Assembly (NCBI GenBank): GCA_947685225.1
Contig: CANTUV010000007.1
Span: 10,436,501 to 10,500,500 of the forward strand
Reading direction: 5' to 3'
Source: Garcia nutans
Taxonomy: Eukaryota; Streptophyta; Magnoliopsida; Malpighiales; Euphorbiaceae
DNA: 64,000 bases
Shown here: piece by piece, positions 35,645 to 48,429 of the stretch
How positions within the stretch are numbered: position 1 is the stretch's first letter
Layout of the letters: every line of letters starts with the position of its first letter
Translations under genes and position numbers: made by a program
The notes under the pieces: generated by a model
Database searches by the model: none
What the model was told of the DNA's origin: nothing
The model's input: the letters and a program-made list of their open reading frames with translations, nothing else

Positions 35645-38600
35645 TTAATGTCGATGCCACATCTTAAAGGTGCTCTAGACAAAGTCAGTCAACTGAAACT
35701 TTACTGGAAACTCAATTAAAATTTTAAATTTGGGGAGTTTTGCGTTTTAAATTTGATTCAGAAGCTAAGGGGAAAATAAAACCTGCCTTACAGTGACAGT
35801 TTTTAATTTTAAAGAACTAGCTAACCATGTTTTTAAGATAGTTTTGTTTGTAGGAAGATAATGTCAACGTTTATCAACTCAAATAGAAAGAAATTAGCAA
35901 ACTATGTTACCTTTTCTTGTCTATACTTTTCACGTATAGCATTTAAGGAGCAACCATTGGTGTTCAGATGCAAATCTTCAAGTGCAAGTACTGTATTTTT
36001 CAGTTCTGATGCATTGTAACTCGTATAGTGCTCTAGAGTTGGATTCTGCAATATACATATTGGGGTGTTTTTAGAATTTCTATATTGATGAAAAAAAAGA
36101 GAGAAAATAAAGTAAAAACTCAAATGGAGCTAAAAGGGGCAGAAAAAGGCAGACCCATGGGTGGTCTGACTGATCAAGTGTCCATCGTGCAAGGAACACA
36201 GCAGAAGCAGCTATAAGGGACGGTAGGAACTTTAGAAAGTCATATTCAACAATAGTCAGTTCTGCTAAATAATTTGCCAGGAACTCCAGTTCAATACATG
36301 GAACCTATATTGAAGAAGAGTTAGGAAATAAGTTAATTGTATGATTAGGTAGTTTCCAAATAATGATGTTAGAAACAATAGCTTCCATTAAAAGATACCT
36401 TGTAAGAAGCTTGTGCTGCTTGAATGAATCTCCTGAAGACCAATCATTAGGTGCAAAAAGATAAGTAATTTCACTATCAAATGGGACTTAGCCAACAGCA
36501 GAAGATAATATTTTACCTCAGAAATGTTTTTGTGGTGGGAACAGAGATCTGAAAGCACAATAAATTCAGAACTTGACTCTCCATTTTCAATACCTGCCAT
36601 ACTACTGCATTAGAAACCTTATATATCAGCAGCATGAAACTAAATTTCCTATGTGAAAAAGGATCTAGATTAGATTTTAGGTACAACGCATGATCTATAC
36701 TCTAAAGCACTTTGATTTAATCTAGATGCTATGGATTGCCTTGAAGGTCACTTTGAGAATGCAAATTTGTCGAGAATCCTCCAAGCATATAACATACAGT
36801 TTACAAGTCATATTTTACTTTATATTGGGTGCCTCTAGAGGAAATTTATTAAAGAAATTCATCCTGATGAAAAACTTCAAAAACTTGAGCCTTCGTTATC
36901 TAGGCTTAGCAGCTGAAATGTTATGTAGTGGTCGCTGTTGAAAATAAGTTCTCATGTTTCTAAGACAAACAACTCATATAGATTAAGAAAACATAAAAGA
37001 AGGCTGAAGGTATAAAAGTATGTGGTTGAGCTAACAAAAATTAACAAAATGTCAATGTAGCAGATAATGTGGCAACTTGGATATAAATTGTCAACTGTCC
37101 TAGAATTACACCTCTCTTCTGGTATAAGTATTGTCAGTGATGAAGCAAAATTCTTCAACCCTTGGTGCACAAATTTCTTCATACTTTCTGCAACAATAAT
37201 AAGTGGATAGATTCAGTCAATAAAATATTGAAATGTATGTCACTGAAAACAAATATTATTAAGACCACCATAATGCTTCCATCCTTCACGTGTTAAAATG
37301 TTTATGCTTTGGAAAAATATGGAAATAAGGGGGGCAATGCAAACTAGTATAAGGTTCCATCGTTGGCCGACCTGATTATGAGATGCACCGTAATTTGATT
37401 TCAGAACTCAAAAAAAAGCAGTGCATTTCATTCCGCTAAGTTTAGAATCACTCAAGAAACTTACGAGGCAATTAGCATGCAAGTAACACCAAGCAGCTGG
37501 AGTCTTTGTTTCTCAATATAATTTTCAGAGAGGAATCTATCAATGAGATTAACTGTAAGGTAGAGTGTATCTGGAACAAGCCTATATTCTTCAGAAACCT
37601 GAAAGGAAACGTGTAAATTATCAGTCTTTACTCCATTTGCATTTAATAATCAATAAAAAAGACTTGATATTTGGTTCATACTTAGATGAGAAAAAATCTA
37701 TGCATTCTTAAAACTCTAGCACATTGTATACTAAAGTCCCAATTTCTGGTCAATGTAATATAAAAATAAAATATCTCAACCAGTCCTCAGATGAAGGAGC
37801 TCTTAGTCCAATAAAAATAATTCGTAGAGAATCATCAAAGCTGAAAATGTGTTTCGGGCCTTTTGGCTTAAATGGGTACACAAATTAGCAAGAAACTTCA
37901 ATGTCTCTTGTTGACCCTATTCTTCCTTTTTTTAACCAAACAGAACTTGCGATTATGCTTCCATTAGATTGAGAAAACAGTTACAAAGCTTGAAAATGTC
38001 GATAATAATATATAGGGATGGGAGAAGGTGAAAGAGGAAGGAGATCAAATCTTCCAACAAATTTGCTTTTGATTTGTGGTTGCTGCAAAAAGTTGGCATG
38101 CAAAACTACAACTTAAACAAGATATGTGATGAAAATGCTTGCAGGTTGATAATAGCTTTTTCGAAAATACAAAAACGTTCCTTTCTATTTGAAGGACAAA
38201 TGAAAAACTTGTTTCAATGTATTTAGTTAAAATCAAAATGGTATCCTTGTTTTGAATTCTTTGCCTCAGAAAGATTTCTCAACATATTCATATTTGACTA
38301 AACTCACCTCGACAAGCCAATCGATCAGAATTCCTCGCATGCTTGCAGTGATATCATGCTGCAATCTTTCAATGTAATTGGTTGAAGGTCTCTGGTCAAG
38401 CTGAGGAAGCAGAGATGTTATAGAGTTAGAACAATATGGGTCGGGTGATACGCAGTGAGCTGTTGAGTCACCACTTCTGTCTTTCATAAACATCATCCCT
38501 AGTAAATTTGATATTTGAACTTCAAACTAAACTAATAACATTGTTTTTTTGCTCTTTTTTTTTTTTTTGCATTCCCATTGAGGGGGGAACCTCTACATTG

Positions 38601-40005
38601 CCTCTAATGCCAAACTAGAGAACAATGGGAAATTGATAGATTTGCAAAACCTTCTATATCAAATAACACTTTCAAAGATGAAAGCATCAGCAGCAGTACA
38701 ATTAAAAGTTGAGGAAGAAACAACAACAACATGCTTAAGATGTGAAATAGAATTTGTCGTTTATACTTTAGATCAGACAATTATTATAGAAAAGGATTGC
38801 AGCAAGTACCAGAGTAATGATTAAGCACTAACCTCTTTAACCCTTGTGTTGTTATATATGTCAGGGGCATACAATCCACACACTTGAGGATCTTTTAGAT
38901 TTGAATCAATGTCCACTATACCTGAACCGCTTGAGGACTCCAGTTTCTTGCAAATCTTATTTTCTTCTGCAAAAAAGCAATTAAAAATTTATGGGTCCTT
39001 AGTAGTGTATTAAGAGCAGAATAATGCAACTAGGAAATATAATTTAACTGGCATGTAATTTTCTTTCAAAAACTAAATGCTAATCTACTCGATCACTAGT
39101 GAAACATTAACCATGGTAACTAGAAAAATAAATTTGGCCCCCTTCATCGAATATTATCATGTTTCCCTTGCAGCATAAATAAATTAAAATGTTAACATCA
39201 ATTTAATCTCATACACTGAGATAATCTTCACATGCAAATCACAAAGGAAGACAGACCTTTCCTTTGAGGAATTAGGTGTCCTGCAAGTTTTGAGGAAGCC
39301 AGCATTGCACCTGCTACAACACCTTCTCTTGTGCCAAGGTCTATTTGTTGTTTTTCTTCTGTTTTTGCTGGTGAAGTGATCTCTTGTCCTTCAACCATCC
39401 TGATTTTTGATAGTTCTTCAGCTAACTTTGTTTTCACATCCTCTTCCCCCTCATAAATTTCCATGGAGATGTCAGCAGCGACCTCAGTATTCTTCTTTGC
39501 AGTACACTTTCTAGCCTGCTTGCTAGTCTGTGAAAATGTCAACAGGCAGTAACCTCAGATTATTAAGCAAGCATCCAATATGTGAAGCAGTTAATAACTA
39601 CTGGTAACATTAGCTACAAGTAAATCCTTTAACAAATGCCAAACTGAAATACTTTAACTTTTAATGAGAATTTGGAATACCAACAATATAGCTGCATACC
39701 CTTACCTGAGCTTTAGTTCCATTGCCGCGATTTGTAGATGAATTCTCACGAATTAAGTTAGTCACATCTTTAAGCACTGCCCTTCTCTTATGCTGAAGAC
39801 CAGGCAGAGCAGTGACACAAGCTCTGTTATCGTCTGATGCTGTTCTTTTCGTATTGACTCTTAGAACTCGCTTCTGATCTTCTTTATAAGAAGGCCTTGA
39901 GGCATGAAGTATTTCCCCTGAAGTCTCAAAGGCTTTAGCCCGTGCTCGAGTGACTCGGGTATTGCGCTTTTCAACTTTGGCAGCAACAACGTTTTCTTTA
40001 TCCAT
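35645..40005 (-). CDS. CYCA2: A2-type cyclin
   Basis: Modelled minus-strand coding exons: 40005-39706, 39527-39257, 38966-38833, 38400-38308, 37598-37465, 37187-37112, 36593-36517, 36432-36399, 36304-36155, 36045-35911 and 35674-35645. They give 477 aa with consistent phases. A destruction box RAVLKDVTN lies at residues 75-83 (APC/C-directed proteolysis). The cyclin box starts with MRGILIDWLVE (about 256-266) and continues with VSEEYRLVPDTLYLTVNLID and KYEEICAPRVEEFCFITDN. The C-terminal cyclin fold has EFLANYLAELT and ARWTLDQSDHPW, and YTSYNASELKNTVLALEDL follows. A2 cyclins partner CDKs in S/G2-M and endocycle control. The last exon is the weak point: the usual tail FKxVATL is replaced by FKMWHRH and a stop. 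Reading through the preceding donor would end at VT-stop. Confidence 0.92.
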
Positions 40006-41260
40006 TTTTTCTTGCCTTCAGGAAGAGCAATATAAGATTTTAGATTGAATTACTCTCCATTGAACCTGCAAAACAACAGTCAATATCAGATATGTGAACA
40101 GAAAAGCAAAAATCCAAGCTGGAATTGTTAGTAGATAAACATATAATGTTATGTCATGATTAAAGAAAATCGAACGGATGAATGTCAACTAAGCAAAACC
40201 AATTTTACCAAGCTGCAAATTATAGATCTAAACGGAAATAAAGATGTCTCTTGTAAGGCAACGTGCAAAATTTTATAGCCAATTACAAAGTCAACAGTTT
40301 ATTTAAAAGCGCTTCAATCATACAACAAATCAAGGGTCATCTTCATGTCATTTTCTAGAAATTATGAAATGTACCTTCGATCTTCTATACTCACTATCAA
40401 AAATCCATAAAATGAAACTCCTTGAATTTATTTTTTGGGTGCACAAGGACTGAAAATATTGCTGTTTCAAAATCCATAATAGGAACCACGTGCTAATTTC
40501 ATTTCAAATTTACTCAACTTCTATCAGTTAGCTGTAAGAACAAGGTGACGATAGTTTTTCCTGTTTATGCCTTTTTCTCGGTAGTGTAGCAAAATTTTTA
40601 AGCCTTTCAAATAAGATCTACGATTATTTTAGAAAAAATCCTATAAACTAGTAACACGAAACACAAACATGAAAAAAAACGAAACCCTTATCATTTTCAA
40701 ATTTCTAATTTATCTAACTGAAAGATAGAACAAAAATCAACATCAAAAGGAGCAAAAACACCATAAATTAACCAAAATTCCTCCATGAACCAGCTAAAAA
40801 CAGCAAAATCACAACAAAAAAACACAATGCACTTTAAATTCCAGAAAAAAAAACAAACAAAAATTCTCTAAACAACGTAAAAATATATATAGAGAAACGA
40901 AAGAAATGTATGGAAAAGGAGTATCGGCCACAGATCTATACAAAGAGAAACTCTAAACAAATCAAGTTTCAACAGATTCTGCGGCTTTGATCGATAGCAA
41001 AATATCATCATTTTAAACACATTCAGACTCCAAAAAAAGTAAAAAATTAAAATATAAAAATAAAAAATAAAAAACGAAAGAGAGCGCTTGAGTACTGTGC
41101 TCTTGGGAGCTCCGACGCAACTTCAGACTTCAGTGACAGTGTCAAGAAAGCTCTACACGAAGAGAAAAAGCTTTTAGGCGTGGTTTTGAAAAAGAGTGAG
41201 AGAGTGTGTGCAGCTTGGTGTATTGATATAAGCGGAGCCTGAGCGGGACGAACACACAGT
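40006..41260 (-). promoter_or_regulatory. Leader, leader intron and core promoter of the cyclin gene
   Basis: An acceptor (TTTTGCAG/GTTCAATGG, minus strand) near 40065 leaves a 60-nt leader segment before the ATG, so a long 5' UTR intron is likely. Upstream, about 41050-41225 is leader-like. A TATA-like CTTATATCAATACACC (minus strand) lies near 41225. I saw no perfect MSA or E2F box by eye. Confidence 0.45.
40040..40060 (-). CDS. Six-codon upstream ORF in the cyclin leader
   Basis: ATGGAGAGTAATTCAATCTAA reads MESNSI-stop. It sits in the leader segment between the acceptor near 40065 and the cyclin ATG, ending 34 nt before the main start. Because that segment directly joins the start codon exon, the uORF should be in the mature mRNA if the model is right. 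Whether it is translated or conserved is unknown. Confidence 0.5.
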   Translation of the reverse strand: MESNSI

Positions 41261-41399
41261 TTGAACTTCGGAAAAATATTGTTATATCCAAGACTCAATT
41301 TTACTATTTCCAATATTTTTTATTTTGGGTAGGAGGCGGACCGCGTACATTGTCTTCCATCAGAATATTTTATTTTGCCGCACAATATTTTATATTTTA

Positions 41400-41741
41400 C
41401 GTCACAAAATAATAAAAATATTTTTTATCTCGTATATAATAAAAAAAGCTATATTATTTAATTAATAGATAAACTTTTTTCTATAATTTATTATTTTTAT
41501 CTTTTATTTATATTAAATAATTATTAATTATTACAAATTTTTAAAATTTAAATAGCTATTAATTAAATTAAAATAATTATAATTTAAAAAATATAAATAA
41601 TTAAATATAATATTATTGATTATAAAATATTTAAATATGTGATATAATAGTTAATTTATAATAAAATTATAATCTAAATAAAATAATAAAATTATAATCT
41701 AAAAAAGATAAAAAATAAAAGCATCTTTGTCATTTTGGACG
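41400..41741. mobile_element. Possible Stowaway-like MITE
   Basis: CGTCACAAAATAATAAAAAT on the left and, in reverse, CGTCCAAAATGACAAAGATG on the right form loose inverted ends around an AT-rich core. The left end resembles the element at 55680. Confidence 0.3.
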
Positions 41742-44700
41742 AAAAAAATATTATTTTTTAGAGGATAAATTTGATTTTTTTAGTTTTTATTTGCAAGTGT
41801 AAATTGTATGTATACATTATTTATTATAAATTTTAATTAATTTATTATTATTTTTATAGAAATTATTGATAATAAGATTAATTTAATGGTATTCTAAAAA
41901 AATTAATTTAAGGATGAAAAATATATCTTGCTATTTCAAAAATTAAGATTTTTATTTTTATTTATTTTATTACTTATTAAAATTGGTATTAAATTAAGAA
42001 TTTAAATTTAATTTTTACTAATTAGGAGTGATATTTGATAAATTGCGATATTCAAGGTGATATTAGTAACTAGGATATTGAATTTTCTTCTTTTTTTTTT
42101 CTATTACGTTGAGGGGCTTATGTTATCTGTTTGGATAAAAAGATTTGTCCTTTTTAATATTATAATAAAAAAAATCATTTATAAAATTGCATATTATAAA
42201 TAATTTATTAATTTATATCTTTATTGATAATGTGAGAGGAAAAAACACAACAAAAATTTTAAAAAATCATTGCTGTTGTTAAAAAATATAATTTTTTTAC
42301 TTATTTTTTATTTTCTCAAAAAATCCACAACAAAATCATAATAATTTTATTATTATATGTTAATTAATATATTTCTTAAAAGATTTTTTTCCCGTGTAGG
42401 AGATTGAAATCTTTTGTCTAGATTCTCTTACATTTTTTTTATTTAGGAGTATCGATATATATCATGAGTCAATATATTAAATTTCACATATTTTAGTAAT
42501 TTTATTTTTTTAATTAAAAATTTAAAAATAAAAAACTTTACATCGATAATAATTTGACTTAAAAAATCAAACATTCGTCAATCAAAAGAGAATTAAACAC
42601 TGATACTAATAAATTGGCCCTTAACTAATTTTTGCTCCAAATTCTATTCAATCCTTTCAAAGGAAATAAGCAATTTCTCAACTCTTTAAGTGGAATGAAT
42701 GTTAATTCTCAGTATGATTATGCTAAATATAAGGAAAATATTCGGAAATTCTAATAAAATATTGGATGGCCAAACTCTAAAAACTAAAATTGTAATCAAA
42801 CTTTTAATTACATCCCACTTAAAATAATTACCTTATTAATGGCATTTTCACACCACATCTGTAATTAAAAATACAAGTTGTATTATAAAATAAATTAGAA
42901 TACTTTTTTTTGAAACTAAATTAAATTAGAATAATTACTTTAAAAAAATAGAATAATAGTAAAATATAAGAATGGAAAGGTTTAAGTGATAGATTTGAAT
43001 GATTTATCTTAAAGCGGGAAATTCGGTGGAGGAAATGATTAATTTACATGCCAAAATCATTACTCTACTAATGTAAAATTTTTTATCTACTAATTAATTA
43101 AGTTGACTTAGAGATAAATAAATGGGTTGAATGATTATATTATTATTTGGGTTGAATGATTATATTATTATTTTGATTAATCCGATACGTTATATCAATT
43201 TAAATCGGCTAAAATAATTTATTTTAATTTAAAATTTGACAAATTAATATTAGTTTTGATATATATATTTTATATGTAAAAAATAATCAAATCCGATAAA
43301 GCAGACTAAATTCGATTGAACCCGACTAATATTGATTAGTTTTATAATTTTTTTTCTAAATAATTTGTTTTGGAGGATTAAATTATTAACCCCATCGATA
43401 ACAATTTGTTTAATAGGCTCATAAAATCTTACCAAACATACCAATCTAAGTTGACTTATTAATTAGAGAAAATGCAAACTTTAACATTTTTTTTTGCTAA
43501 ATAATTATAAAGTTTTTAAAGTTTTGCATATTATACTAATCAAATTTTATATTTTCAACATCTAATTTTGACATTTATCTATTTTTAAAAATTAAACTGT
43601 TCAGTATTTCTATTAATATTTTCATCATAAAAATATTAATCAACTACTTTGATATTATAAAATAATTTTTTTATCATATATATATATATATATATATATT
43701 TTTTGTTATTTGTTAAAACATGCATATTTTAAATTTTATTTATATTTATTGCATATAATTTATTTTAATTTTATAAATATTATTAAAATATAATTTTAAA
43801 TAATACGAATAATATTTTTTATTATTTTACAGAAAATTCATATATATCATTTATTTTTATTTTATATATATTACTAAAAAATAATTTCAAATAATACGAA
43901 CAATGTCTTTTATTATTTTACAGACAATCTATATATAAAATAAAATTAAACATGAAATAAACTTAATAAATAACAAAGATAAATATATATATAAAAAAGT
44001 TATTTTATAATATCAAAGTAGTTGATTAATGATTTTAAGATTAAAATATTGATAAAAGAACTAAATAATTTAATTTTTAAAAATAAAAAATAAAAAAATT
44101 AGATATTAAAAAATATAAAAGCTGGCTAATATAATATATAAAATTTTAAAAACTTTATAATTATTTAATATATTTTTTTATACGTCAAACTTCTCATTTG
44201 TTTTGACTTTATCATAATTTAAGGCTAATATACTGTAAATTAAAATTTATTATATATTTTCATTTTGAAATAGAAAGGGCTCTCAAATTTTGAAAATAAC
44301 CCATCAAATCAACAGCTTAATAATGCCATGTAACAAAGATTGCTTGCTTGAAGCTTGAAACCAATTATGTCTAATAAATATAAAGTTTCAAAATTGAAAT
44401 AATTCATGATTTTTTTATACATTTCTTTTTTTTTCATAAAAAAAGTTATTAGACTGTAATATTTGACCTGCAAAATAACTTTATTACTTTTTATAACTTT
44501 CCTTATCAAATATCAAAATTTGTACCTAAAACTTAAAAATTTCTATTACATAGCTTTAAAGAAAATAAAAAAATCAATCAAATTAAACACACATTATCAA
44601 TTTGGTAAATGTAATAAGATATATTTTAATATTGTATGGTATTTAATATATCAATATTTTCAATATTTCTAATTAAAAATAGCTTAACTGTAGAGTGGAA

Positions 44701-45340
44701 ATGAGCTTTTATAAAATATTATTATGTCATCTTTAAAATAATTTTTATTTCATGAGGGATGCTAATTCTTTCACTCGGTACCATTGGATCGCTAAGTCAA
44801 ATTTAAATCTTTTTTTATTATATTTAAAATTTTTTAATTATACTTATTTTTTTGTGCATTATAATTATATGAAAATTAGGATTTACAATCCATAACTCTC
44901 TAAATTGCAAAGAGAAATATGGAATTGCTGACTATTAATGTAAATTCGAATAGTTATTTTTATTTTTCAAAAATAATAAAAAAAGAAGTTACAATTGATT
45001 GGATTTTTATGGGATAAAAAGATAACAAAAATTACATTATATATATTTTTTATTTTTTCAAAAATATTCAACTATTTTCATTATTTTTAATATATTAAAT
45101 ATATACTAAAAATGTATATTTTTGAAAATTAAGTATATTTTTAGTGTTTATATATACACATCTAAGAGAGTGTATTTTTATTAAAAAGTGAAAAAATATT
45201 TTTTTAAAAGAAAAATTAAAAGTGAATTTTAAAAAAATAAATTTTTTTTTAAATTTTTTTTGAAGAAATTCCAAAAAATAAAACAAAAATAAATGAATTG
45301 AATTTCGCATTTAGCTTTCAGGAACCTGACTAACAAGTCC
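41742..45340. other. Long AT-rich intergenic DNA
   Basis: I see no gene. It contains a (TA)n run (43676-43699), a 25-bp tandem duplication (43124-43148 and 43149-43173, unit starting GGGTTGAATGATTATATT), and a direct repeat TAAGTTGACTTA at about 43101 and 43446 that may flank an unclassified insertion. Confidence 0.35.
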
Positions 45341-45365
45341 ACGCGTGGCCCATTCTGAAGCGCCG

Positions 45366-45429
45366 AAAAGGTGGACCCACAATTTTAGGACACGAAATAA
45401 TTGAAAGCAATTGGGTGGGTCCACCTTTT
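45366..45429. promoter_or_regulatory. 15-bp perfect inverted repeat with TCP-like sites
   Basis: AAAAGGTGGACCCAC (45366-45380) and GTGGGTCCACCTTTT (45415-45429) are perfect reverse complements separated by 34 nt. Each arm holds GTGGACCC or its complement, matching the class II TCP consensus GTGGNCCC. A palindrome CCACGCGTGG lies just upstream (about 45340-45349). No gene is visible within several kb, so this could equally be the remnant of a small TIR element. Confidence 0.45.
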
Positions 45430-47880
45430 TTTAAAAAGTACACTTGCACTGCATAGAGGCTCTGTATCCGGCCCAAGAGGAGCCTATGGTGGCCCAATAT
45501 ATTTCGTCACAGTAAAGAGAAGACAACAAAAGTAACATTCTGTAGAACTCAAACTAAAATAAAGATTTAATTTTAAATTAATTAAAATCGGTTATATAAA
45601 TTATTTTTTTACTTGATATAATTTAAAATTATATTTTTTAATAAATATAAAATTATAAAATTATTTTAAATTATTTTTTATTTATATCTACTCATATCTA
45701 TTCTAATATCTATTCATATTTATTCTATATCATTATAAATATAATTTATTATTATTATTAAAAAATATATTTAAAAAAATTAAAAAGGGTTCCAAAAAGA
45801 ACATATTAAAATAAAGGATGGTCCATCTAATCAAAGAATAATCAAATTCAAATGATAAAGACATTGACTTAAGAAGTAATTTAATGTTCAGGCTTTGTGT
45901 ATAAAATAATAATAATAACAATAATAAGATAATTAGTTAGAGTAGAGGCCAAGGACATGGTGATGGTCCCCTTTCCCTAGCTCCTCTCTTATGGCCTTTA
46001 CCTTCCACACCTAATCCATCTTCTTACAATTATCTCTGTGGGGAGTGTTATAAGATAAAGGGAAATCAATAGAGTTTTGTTTTAAAAAATAGACCTTTGA
46101 GTGCATGTAGGCCCTCATTAACCACTACTACAATTTTGAAAAATGTTGTAATAATGTTGGGACATATCATAAGATAGAATGCATAGTCAAACACAAATGA
46201 ATTAAATTTCAATATTGAAATTTCTCGAATTTAAATTTATATTTTTCAAATAAAAAATATTCAATTTTATAAATAATGAAAATTTTACCCTGAATAGAAT
46301 GTATAAACATTCAATTATTAATGAATTATTTGTTGACAAAGTGATAATATGTAGAAAAAATAACTTATTTTATTATAGTTTTTATTTTTTTATTTTAATT
46401 TTTTTATTTCACTAATTAAATAAAAACTATTTTCAAGTTAAAAATAATCTTAAAGGTTTTGATTTTCAGAACACATTTATGCCAATAAAACTGTTTTTTT
46501 AATATCAATAATTTTTTTTACTACAAAAGCAGATTTTCAATATTTATATTTTTTAAAATTTTTTATTTCTTTATTTTTAAAAATTAAAATTTTAATAATT
46601 ATGATGTTATGTTTAAAAACATAAAATGAGTTTTTTAAAATATAAATTAAAATTGAAAATAGTTTTTTATTTTAAAAAAATAAAAAAAACTACAATCTAA
46701 ATGAACACATCTTTCATTTTTATTGGTTAGGTGTATGTAAACTGATCCAAAATAAAATTTCTTCATAAATAGTAGCTAGAATATAGTTAATGTTCAACAA
46801 CATTATTTAATATTTAAAATTCAAAATTTTTAATATTTTTTTAATAATGTATGTCATAAAAGTCTGAATTAAATGAAATCTATTTCTTAAAAGTTTTTAT
46901 TTTAAAATATATAATAAATATCGTAAGTGATTAAAATTTTAAATAGTTTTATATATATTTTTAAATTATATTACTCATATTATTTGACAATTACAATTTA
47001 ATACTTAGTTTTCAATTTCACCGAACATCACATAATTAACTATTAACTAAAATGTATAAAATTAATATATAGAATTGAAATGAGTTTTAACGAATTAATT
47101 GAAGGCTTTAATTTTCGTCTATACTTTTGAAATTTTTATGTTTACGTAATTATTCTAAAAAAATAATTTTTATACTATAAAAATTAAAAATATTTACACT
47201 TTTATAAAAAGTTAATATAAAATTTTAAAAATCCCTCATCTATCAATAAAATAATTTTTTTAAAAATACCTCTTCCCTCAATACAATCAATATTTTACTT
47301 CAAAATTTTATTTTATTTTATCAAACTTCACTATTAAATAAAAAGCTATAATAAAATAATAAAAATTAATATTTAAAACTATTTTTCATCATATGAAAAT
47401 CATATTTTTTATAAAAAGAAAAAATAATTTTAATTATAAAAAATAAATAATACGAAAAAATAAAAATAAAATAAAATATACAAAAATATATTAATAAGAA
47501 ATCATTAAATTTATTTTAAACAAATTTTATATATTATACACATGAAAAAAATTAAAAAACACTCACAATTTTGTTATGTAGATGTGTTGTTGATATATTG
47601 TAGATGTGTTGTAGATATTGTGTGTATATTATATTTTTGTTATTAAAATTGTATATATTTTATGTAAAAATTATTTAATATTATATGAATATTGTATAAA
47701 TAGTGTATGGATATTTTTAAAATAAAAAAATAAAATTAAATAAAATTAAATAAATATTAAAAATATTATGTAAATGTGTTGTATATTTATTGTAGATGCA
47801 GTTTATATTGTTGAGTGCGTATTTTATGTATATTGTGTATATGTTTATTTTTTTGTATATATATTAAAAATATGATTTTA
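45430..47880. other. AT-rich intergenic DNA
   Basis: No gene is seen. About 45950-46060 is briefly more complex (ACATGGTGATGGTCCCCTTT). 47570-47870 is rich in repeated GTAGATGTGTTGTA-like and TATATTGT words, minisatellite in character. Confidence 0.35.
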
Positions 47881-47951
47881 TGGGAATCGAACCCCTGCCC
47901 TCTCAATTGAGAGTAACAACAAGTGGCCAGCTGAGCTACCCCAGCTGGTTA
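47881..47951 (-). other. tRNA-like sequence (Pol III A and B boxes)
   Basis: The minus strand has a perfect A-box (TAGCTCAGCTGG) followed about 33 nt later by a perfect B-box (GGTTCGATTCC) within a good T-arm (GGGGTTCGATTCCC). The flanks do not form an acceptor stem and the D-stem partner is missing, so it is not a working tRNA gene. It may be a SINE head or an old tRNA relic. An RTE LINE tail lies next to it on the other strand. Confidence 0.5.
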
Positions 47952-47999
47952 GCAAGAGACGTAAAATATCAATGACAGACTTGAATGAGGACTGAGAGA

Positions 48000-48223
48000 C
48001 TAATGACTAGAACTATGTGGAATGAGGTGGTAGCAAGAGACTTACGTGCCTTAGATCTTGATGCAGATTTGATTAATGACATACTTGAATGGAGACGTAA
48101 AATCCGTGTCTTGAAAGGGGCCTAAGGCTGAAGTATATTTTTGGGTGTCTTTTGAGCTTATTTTGTCGATGATCCATACAGCCGACCACTTATTTGGGAC
48201 TAAAGCTTAGTTGTTGTTATTGT
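48000..48223 (+). pseudogene. RTE-type LINE 3' end
   Basis: The plus strand reads as a decayed RTE C-terminus (VARDLRALDLDADL, then EWRRKI). It is followed by DDPYSRPLIWD-stop and a TTGTTGTTATTG tail, the mirror of the element at 34741. It is 5'-truncated. Confidence 0.65.
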
Positions 48224-48429
48224 TTATTAAAAATATGATATAAAAAAAATTTAAATAAAAAATATAAATAAAATAAAACCGCAAAAAAGAGAAAAAAATT
48301 ACAAAAAAAAAAGAAAAATCAGCGAAAAAAGTTAAATCTGAAAAAAAATTGCAAAAATTGTAAAAATGAAAAAATTTCAGTGCAGGATCGGTGATTTTGA
48401 AAAGGGACAAATTTTTGCCTTGATGGGTG

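Noticed and set aside
45095..45310. Phe/Lys-rich open frame (also 48207-48524 and 55166-55489)
   Set aside because: These are readings of poly-A/T-rich DNA with biased composition and no domain.
47881..47951. Functional tRNA gene
   Set aside because: No acceptor stem pairing and no D-stem partner, despite good A and B boxes.
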